Of a stretch of 6,998 nucleotides of DNA, positions 1 to 4,054 are shown piece by piece. Every line of letters begins with the position of its first letter. Position 1 is the stretch's first letter. The notes beneath the pieces were generated by a model. The model was given only the letters and a program-made list of their open reading frames with translations. It did no database searches and was not told the DNA's origin. The stretch comes from Planctomycetaceae bacterium TMED10 (lineage in GTDB: Bacteria > Planctomycetota > Planctomycetia > Pirellulales > UBA7805). The position numbers and the translations under genes are program-made. The stretch is taken from the NCBI GenBank assembly GCA_002168195.1, contig NHBP01000028.1, positions 92,556-99,553 of the forward strand, read 5' to 3'.

Positions 1-126
1 CAAAATCAGCAAACCGCGATCGACGGTGAAAAGATTGCGGCGGAGTGGATGGAAAGAATAGGGATTTCCCGTGAGGATTTATTCGGCGAAGCCTACATCG
101 ACCTTCTTTCCAGAATGAGTTCTTAG
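1..126 (+). CDS. C-terminal end of an unrecognised protein (5' end outside window)
   Basis: Frame 1 is open from the first base to a TAG at 124-126, giving 41 residues that begin QNQQTAIDGEKIAAEWMERI and end in LLSRMSS. The other two plus-strand frames close early in this stretch. The fragment is charged and looks helical (IAAEWMERIGI, then EAYIDLLSRM), with no membrane segment. It looks like the soluble C-terminal helices of a larger protein, but I do not recognise the family and assign no function. Its stop overlaps the stop of the convergent lipoprotein gene by 4 bp (TTAG at 123-126), so any terminator must lie inside the neighbouring coding sequence. The call rests only on the open frame, the protein-like composition and the snug fit against the next gene. 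Confidence 0.6.
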   Translation, partial: QNQQTAIDGEKIAAEWMERIGISREDLFGEAYIDLLSRMSS

Positions 127-1232
127 CGATCTTTTTCGGGATTTTCTTGAGAGGGATAAGGCCAAGGTCCGAATCGCCGTTCTCGGTATTCCATCAAGCC
201 GTGCGCGGCGTGATACAACGATCCACACTCCAGAGGAATAGGCTCTGTTTTTTTAAAGAGTTTACAAAGCTGCACCACGGCTTGTTCTACCCAAGGTGCT
301 GAGAGCTGATCAGGAGGAAGCGCCAAGGCTAAGAATTCCAGGGTATGGCCTGTCGTATTGATACGCAAAGCGAGATCAGCAGATGTGCCCGGTCGCGAAA
401 AATAATTGGTGGAGAAAGAGCCATCGGGTTGTTGGAATCGGCGAGCTGTCTCAATGGCTCCAGTAATTTTGTCTTCTGCATCTTTCCAGGGACCCTGTAA
501 CTCACCGCCACGATCTTGATAGGAATCGATTGCCATCGTCATACCGATCAGTCGATGCGACCCGCCACAAGCGCTCATCGAAAGGTCCTGATCCGCCTCC
601 ATTTGCACCACTTTTCCCAAATCCCAGGTTTCTCCATCGGAAGCCTGCCAATCTTGATCGAAATCGTCGAGATAGCGGGTCAGGGCGATCAAAGACCAAC
701 TACATTCCTTCCCGGGGAAGATATCCCACATCGATTGCTGGACCACATCCCATAATTGATATTCCTGTCCTTGGAAAACAATTTTTTGTTCCTTTGACAA
801 ACCACATTGGCTCATCACGGCAAGCCATTGGTCCTCGTGTCCCTGCCCAGTTTTGGTTCCAGGCTCCATCACCATTTTTAAGCCCCTGCGACCTCCCGGA
901 AGATCTTTGCTCCCATGCCTCAGCGTCCAGCCTTTCATTTGGTTACCATCTAAAACCCACTGCATCGCCGGTACAGCGTCATCCCCATTCTGGACGTTGA
1001 ATTTCATGCCGAACGGCAGGGCACCGTGAAGGATTTGCCATGCCGCGTTGACATCCAGGTTGAGTTGCCTCTCGTTGAATGTATGCAGAAGCGCCTCATC
1101 AACCATCTCTCGTAACGCATCGTCCGATACGTCTGTTGATGTGCCCGACGTTTTCTTTGGTTCCGTGATCGGTCCAGATCCGCAGCCTAGCAAAGTGGCC
1201 AACAGCAAAAGGGGTACCAGACGAGTACGCAT
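123..1232 (-). CDS. Predicted lipoprotein of a planctomycete-type family, function unknown
   Basis: This 369-residue protein starts with a lipoprotein signal peptide: MRTR, a hydrophobic stretch (LVPLLLLATLL), then the lipobox LLGC with the lipidated Cys at residue 17. It should be exported and membrane-anchored. After a polar linker (about 18-38), the body has motifs that look like conserved blocks: EPGTKTGQGHEDQW (123-136), ASDGETWDL (197-205), ACGGSHRLIGM (221-231), QQPDGSFSTNYFSRPG (267-282), TTGHTLEFLALALP (293-306) and ECGSLYHAAHGLMEYRERRFG (335-355, central residues key). Repeated helical blocks with DGSF, TGHTLEFLAL and YHAAHGL suggest an alpha/alpha-toroid fold like terpene cyclases or LanC; this is inference. 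Similar planctomycete proteins have, from memory, been labelled 'ADP-ribosylation factor-directed GTPase activating protein', which nothing here supports. ATG at 1232 is chosen over the in-frame TTG at 1235 because CGGAG then lies 8 nt upstream. It stands alone: convergent on its left, divergent on its right. Confidence 0.88.
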   Translation of the reverse strand: MRTRLVPLLLLATLLGCGSGPITEPKKTSGTSTDVSDDALREMVDEALLHTFNERQLNLDVNAAWQILHGALPFGMKFNVQNGDDAVPAMQWVLDGNQMKGWTLRHGSKDLPGGRRGLKMVMEPGTKTGQGHEDQWLAVMSQCGLSKEQKIVFQGQEYQLWDVVQQSMWDIFPGKECSWSLIALTRYLDDFDQDWQASDGETWDLGKVVQMEADQDLSMSACGGSHRLIGMTMAIDSYQDRGGELQGPWKDAEDKITGAIETARRFQQPDGSFSTNYFSRPGTSADLALRINTTGHTLEFLALALPPDQLSAPWVEQAVVQLCKLFKKTEPIPLECGSLYHAAHGLMEYRERRFGPWPYPSQENPEKDR

Positions 1233-1240
1233 CAAAAAAT

Positions 1241-1245
1241 CTCCG
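1241..1245 (-). promoter_or_regulatory. Ribosome binding site of the lipoprotein gene
   Basis: Read on the minus strand this is CGGAG, followed by an 8-nt T-rich spacer (ATTTTTTG) and then ATG at 1232. The alternative TTG at 1235 would leave only 5 nt, so the site favours the ATG. Confidence 0.6.
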
Positions 1246-1421
1246 AGTTTCTATGGGATTGCGAGTCGAAGCATACCAACCCAGGGAATGGCAAGCCAGA
1301 TTAAATTCCTCGGCGGTTATCGACCCGAGAAACCCCTCACGGGGTGATTCTACTCCACTTCCTTCGGTTTGAGCCCTTTCCCTTGCAAAGGATTGTGCAA
1401 AAATATGGATAGCCGTCTAAG

Positions 1422-1450
1422 TTGACGTTAATTGTAGTGTCACGCAAAAT
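1422..1450 (+). promoter_or_regulatory. Candidate sigma70-type promoter for the zinc metallopeptidase gene
   Basis: TTGACG at 1422-1427 matches the -35 consensus in 5 of 6 bases. A 17-bp spacer leads to CAAAAT at 1445-1450, which matches the -10 consensus in 4 of 6. Transcription would begin near 1457, giving a leader of about 30 nt that includes the ribosome binding site. Spacing and position are ideal; the weak first base of the -10 element lowers confidence. Confidence 0.45.
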
Positions 1451-1470
1451 CTCCAAACGCGTGATTGACG

Positions 1471-1477
1471 AGAAGGA
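1471..1477 (+). promoter_or_regulatory. Ribosome binding site of the zinc metallopeptidase gene
   Basis: AGAAGGA lies 9 nt before the ATG at 1487. This fixes the start, and the protein then begins directly with its first membrane segment, as expected for the family. Confidence 0.65.
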
Positions 1478-1486
1478 TTTGAACCT

Positions 1487-2155
1487 ATGATATTTGACCC
1501 GCTTTACATGTTGATGATTCTCCCCGCCATGGTTCTGGGTATCTGGGCGCAGTTCCGGATTCATTCTGCCTACGGTCGGGCGGCAAAACAGCCAGCGCCA
1601 CTCAGTGGTGCCGCTGCTGCCCGCCATGTGCTTGATTCAGCCGGTTTGAGTAGTGTTTCAATTGAACAGATTCCCGGTCAACTGACCGATCATTATGATC
1701 CACGTGAAAAAGTTTTGCGACTGAGCGGCGATGTCTACACAAATCGATCACTTGCGGCTGTCGGGATTGCGGCCCATGAGGCCGGACATGCCATTCAAGA
1801 TGCACAGAGCTACGCACCTTTGGTAGTCCGTAATGCGGTGGTACCGGTTGCTAATTTTGGTAGTAATGCGGGGATCTGGATGTGCATTTTAGGGCTCATT
1901 TTTAGTTGGCAGCCATTGTTGGTTTTCGGTATTGTCATTTTCAGTGCCGTGGTATTTTTTCAATTGATCAACCTGCCGGTTGAATTTGATGCCAGCGCGC
2001 GAGCGAAGCATGAATTGGTTGCGCTTGGAATTGTGCCAGCGGTCGAAATGCAGTTTGTCAACAAGGTGCTTAACGCCGCTGCTCTGACCTATGTTGCAGC
2101 AACGTTGCAAGCCGTAATGACACTGCTGTACTTTGTAATGCGAGCCCGCGACTGA
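1487..2155 (+). CDS. YugP-type membrane zinc metallopeptidase (Zn_peptidase_2 family)
   Basis: This 222-residue protein is an integral membrane zinc peptidase of the YugP family (neutral zinc metallopeptidase, PF04298). An N-terminal hydrophobic helix (about 3-20) is followed by a soluble segment with the family block DHYDPREKVLRLS (68-80) and GDVY (81-84). The zinc-binding HExxH motif is HEAGH at 97-101, within AAHEAGHAIQDA; E98 is the expected catalytic base. Hydrophobic segments at about 128-143, 144-161 and 198-217 form the membrane part. LPVEFDAS (163-170) carries the probable third zinc ligand, E166, as in relatives. The length is typical and no key residue is missing. The physiological substrate is not established for the family; a role in turnover of membrane or envelope proteins is plausible. 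A promoter and ribosome binding site lie directly upstream, and the gene appears monocistronic, converging on the gamma-glutamyltransferase gene with a 33-bp gap. Confidence 0.93.
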   Translation: MIFDPLYMLMILPAMVLGIWAQFRIHSAYGRAAKQPAPLSGAAAARHVLDSAGLSSVSIEQIPGQLTDHYDPREKVLRLSGDVYTNRSLAAVGIAAHEAGHAIQDAQSYAPLVVRNAVVPVANFGSNAGIWMCILGLIFSWQPLLVFGIVIFSAVVFFQLINLPVEFDASARAKHELVALGIVPAVEMQFVNKVLNAAALTYVAATLQAVMTLLYFVMRARD

Positions 2156-2188
2156 CTCGCTTCGTCGCAGTGGGAATGCCCCGAGGGG

Positions 2189-3874
2189 TCAGGGAAGTCG
2201 CGGTTCAGCGATTCCAATGAGCTTGCCATCCGTGCTGTACCCAACGCACTGCGTTGCCCCCGTATAATCGAGTGGGGTGAGCGTGTGCCCTCTTCGCTGG
2301 AGATCTTCGAGTACCTTTTCAGGAAAGGACCATTGCTTGAATCGTCTTTCTACAAAAAGTTGATCCGGTCGCCATTGATGATGGAATCGCGACGCAGCAA
2401 CCGCTTCACGAAGTGTCATGTTTCTATCAATGAGGCGCAAAATCGTCAGCACAACCTGACTGATGATTTTCGGTCCGCCCGCTGCACCCAGGGTAAGAAT
2501 CGGTTTTCCTCCTTGCATCACAATCGTAGGACTCATGCTAGAAAGGGGGCGTTTACCTGGTTCGATCCGGTTGGCTTCAGCGCCGACGAGCCCAAACGCG
2601 TTGGGTACTCCAGGTGCGAGTGAGAAATCATCCATTTGATTATTTAAAATAACTCCGGTACCGGGCACAATAATCTTTGAACCAAAGGGCGTGTTTACCG
2701 TGGTCGTAAGAGCGACCCAGTTGCCCGTCGTATCGGCAGCTGCAATATGCGTGGTATGTTTGCCAAATATTTTCTCTTCTGCCTGTAGGGGAGTACCATG
2801 ATGCTTCACCTGACTTGCTTGTTTGCGATCGATTTTTGTCGCCAACTTGTTTGCATAATCAGCGGAAATCAATCCAGTGGGCACGGGAGCAAAGGCCGGG
2901 TCACCCAGCCAGTAAGCGCGATCTGCAAAGGCTAGCTTCATCGCTTCGGTCGTGAGGTGAACAAATTCAGCCTGGCTGGCGCGCTTTAAGTCAAAGTTTT
3001 CCAGAATGTTGAGTATTTCAGCCACGTGAACGCCACCACTGCTCGGGGGTGGAAACCCAACGATGGTCCGATTTTGATATTGAGAAATTAGGGGTGTCCG
3101 CTGCTGTACTTGATAGGCGTGGAAATCTTCCGCCGATAAGACACCATTGTTTTTTTTCATCCAAGCGGCGACTTGCTGCGCAAATGGCCCCTGATAAAAC
3201 CAGTCTGCCCCATGCGTAGCGATTTCTCGATAGGTGCGCGCGAGATCGGGCAGTTGTAAATTTTCTCCTTGACGATAGGGGGTTTTATCGGCATGGAGGA
3301 GGACTTTTCGCGTTTCCGCAAACTGGAGGATATTTTTTTGCTCACCCGCAAGCCGTTTGGCAAAGGTTGCGTCAACAGAAAAACCATGCTCGGCAATTTG
3401 GGCAGCAGGAAGAAGCAAATTTTTCAGGGGAAGCGACCCATATTGTTCTGCAGCATAAGCGTAGGCTGCCAACGCGCCGGGAGTGCCCACAGCCAAGGCC
3501 CCGGTGCGGCTTCGTTCGGGAACAACTTTACCATTGGCCATAAAGAGTTTGCTTTTCGTTTTTTGTGGTGCTGTCTCTCGGCCATCAATCGCGATAAGCC
3601 TTCCGTCTTCTAGTCGCAGTACCAGAAAGCAGCCCCCCCCAATCCCCGAGTTGTGGCAGTCGACAACTCCTAGTGTGAAAGCTGCAGCAATCGCGGCATC
3701 AACTGCATTTCCACCATCCTTCAGAATTTGCAGGCCCACCTTGGTTGCGAGAGGGTGGACCGTGGCCATCGCCCCTAAATGATTCGACCCGGCAAATACA
3801 GAGTCGGCGCAAAAAATAGAGTGCAAGATCAAAAAGAAGGCAGCAATCATTTTCGAGATAGTGATGGAATGCAT
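2189..3874 (-). CDS. ggt: Gamma-glutamyltransferase (glutathione hydrolase) precursor
   Basis: Gamma-glutamyltransferase removes the gamma-glutamyl group of glutathione and related compounds, passing it to water or to an amino acid or peptide. It is an exported Ntn-hydrolase that cleaves itself into large and small subunits. The 561-residue precursor has a signal peptide (hydrophobic core about 9-20) with a likely cleavage after VFA (residue 28). The first Thr of TTH (T374) is the expected self-cleavage site and nucleophile. Other family residues are present: R99 in DGRETAP, NNQMDDF (411-417), the serine pair of PLSSMSP (445-446), GG at 466-467, and the lid-loop-like segment GVPNAFGLVGAEAN. 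RFHHQW also matches the enterobacterial enzyme. Length is close to the E. coli protein (about 580), with a slightly shorter C-terminus. ATG at 3874 was chosen. A TTG two codons upstream (3880) is possible, and a weak GAG lies 5 nt from the TTG and 11 nt from the ATG. The gene contains G8 and A8 runs but stays in frame. Confidence 0.95.
   Translation of the reverse strand: MHSITISKMIAAFFLILHSIFCADSVFAGSNHLGAMATVHPLATKVGLQILKDGGNAVDAAIAAAFTLGVVDCHNSGIGGGCFLVLRLEDGRLIAIDGRETAPQKTKSKLFMANGKVVPERSRTGALAVGTPGALAAYAYAAEQYGSLPLKNLLLPAAQIAEHGFSVDATFAKRLAGEQKNILQFAETRKVLLHADKTPYRQGENLQLPDLARTYREIATHGADWFYQGPFAQQVAAWMKKNNGVLSAEDFHAYQVQQRTPLISQYQNRTIVGFPPPSSGGVHVAEILNILENFDLKRASQAEFVHLTTEAMKLAFADRAYWLGDPAFAPVPTGLISADYANKLATKIDRKQASQVKHHGTPLQAEEKIFGKHTTHIAAADTTGNWVALTTTVNTPFGSKIIVPGTGVILNNQMDDFSLAPGVPNAFGLVGAEANRIEPGKRPLSSMSPTIVMQGGKPILTLGAAGGPKIISQVVLTILRLIDRNMTLREAVAASRFHHQWRPDQLFVERRFKQWSFPEKVLEDLQRRGHTLTPLDYTGATQCVGYSTDGKLIGIAEPRLP
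3633..3640 (-). repeat. G8 homopolymer inside ggt
   Basis: Eight consecutive C on the plus strand read as G8 in the coding strand and encode the three glycines of the SGIGGGC motif (about residues 79-81). Gain or loss of one base would truncate the enzyme early, before the catalytic threonine. The frame is intact here. Confidence 0.8.
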
Positions 3875-4009
3875 GTTCAATGTTTCTCAGTTGCACATGT
3901 GATCTGTCAGAAAAGATGAAAAGATAAAATACGCCACCTTTTCAAATCAGAATTTTCACGTATGGGTCTGCTGCTCACCGTGGCGTCATCGATTATAAAG
4001 GTAAAGGTC

Positions 4010-4021
4010 TGCGAATTCGCA
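4010..4021. promoter_or_regulatory. Perfect 12-bp palindrome, possible operator
   Basis: TGCGAATTCGCA is fully self-complementary and ends 33 bp before the permease start codon; the flanking bases do not extend the symmetry. Its place between two divergent genes fits a site for a dimeric regulator acting on one or both, but the regulator is unknown and chance cannot be excluded. Confidence 0.3.
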
Positions 4022-4036
4022 CAACGTTATGGTGAA

Positions 4037-4043
4037 AAAAGGA
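4037..4043 (+). promoter_or_regulatory. Ribosome binding site of the permease gene
   Basis: AAAAGGA lies 11 nt before ATG 4055. It supports this start over an in-frame ATG at 3962, which has no purine-rich site before it. Spacing is slightly long. Confidence 0.45.
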
Positions 4044-4054
4044 TTATTCCCCCG

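Larger units (their letters stand above)
1233..1486. other. Divergent intergenic region with two small inverted repeats
   Basis: This 254-bp region separates the minus-strand lipoprotein gene from the plus-strand peptidase gene and must hold both promoters. The right half has a recognisable sigma70-like promoter and a ribosome binding site, listed separately. In the middle are two adjacent inverted repeats: CTCGG (1309-1313) with CCGAG (1325-1329), an 11-base loop; and ACCCC (1332-1336) with GGGGT (1341-1345), a 4-base loop. Neither is followed by a T-tract, so they do not look like intrinsic terminators. They may be regulator sites or leader structure for the leftward gene. I see no clear -10/-35 pair for the leftward gene and no convincing small gene. 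Confidence 0.5.
3875..4054. other. Divergent intergenic region between ggt and the permease gene
   Basis: This 180-bp region must hold the promoters of both divergent genes. It contains an AT-rich stretch with an 8-bp near-perfect tandem repeat (AAAAGATG at 3911-3918 and AAAAGATA at 3919-3926), a TTATAA/TATAAA sequence near 3993-3999 without a good -35 partner, and a perfect 12-bp palindrome at 4010-4021. AAAAGGA (4037-4043) is a reasonable ribosome binding site 11 nt before the permease ATG at 4055. I found no promoter pair close enough to consensus to annotate in either direction. Confidence 0.5.

Noticed and set aside
20..24. Lipobox for gamma-glutamyltransferase at its Cys in SIFC (about residue 22)
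   Set aside because: The position before the Cys is Phe rather than Gly, Ala or Ser, and a normal signal peptidase I site (VFA) follows. Coordinates here are residue numbers of the protein, not bases.
530..1000. Plus-strand open frame of 156 codons opposite the lipoprotein gene
   Set aside because: It lies wholly antisense to a strongly supported gene with a lipobox and clear motifs. Its translation is rich in Ser, Pro, Arg and His without domain character, and it has no ribosome binding site.
1383..1409. Second promoter candidate TTGCAA ... TATGGA ahead of the peptidase gene
   Set aside because: The spacer is only 15 bp and the -10 element is poor, compared with the well-spaced TTGACG/CAAAAT pair downstream.
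2148..2188. Possible bidirectional terminator between the peptidase and ggt genes
   Set aside because: GCGAC/GTCGC (2148-2168) is a 5-bp stem with an 11-base loop, and CCCCGAGGGG (2179-2188) would need a 2-base loop. Neither is followed by a T-tract on either strand.
2285..2623. Plus-strand open frame of 112 codons opposite the end of ggt
   Set aside because: It is antisense to the conserved small-subunit region of gamma-glutamyltransferase and shows no protein-family features.
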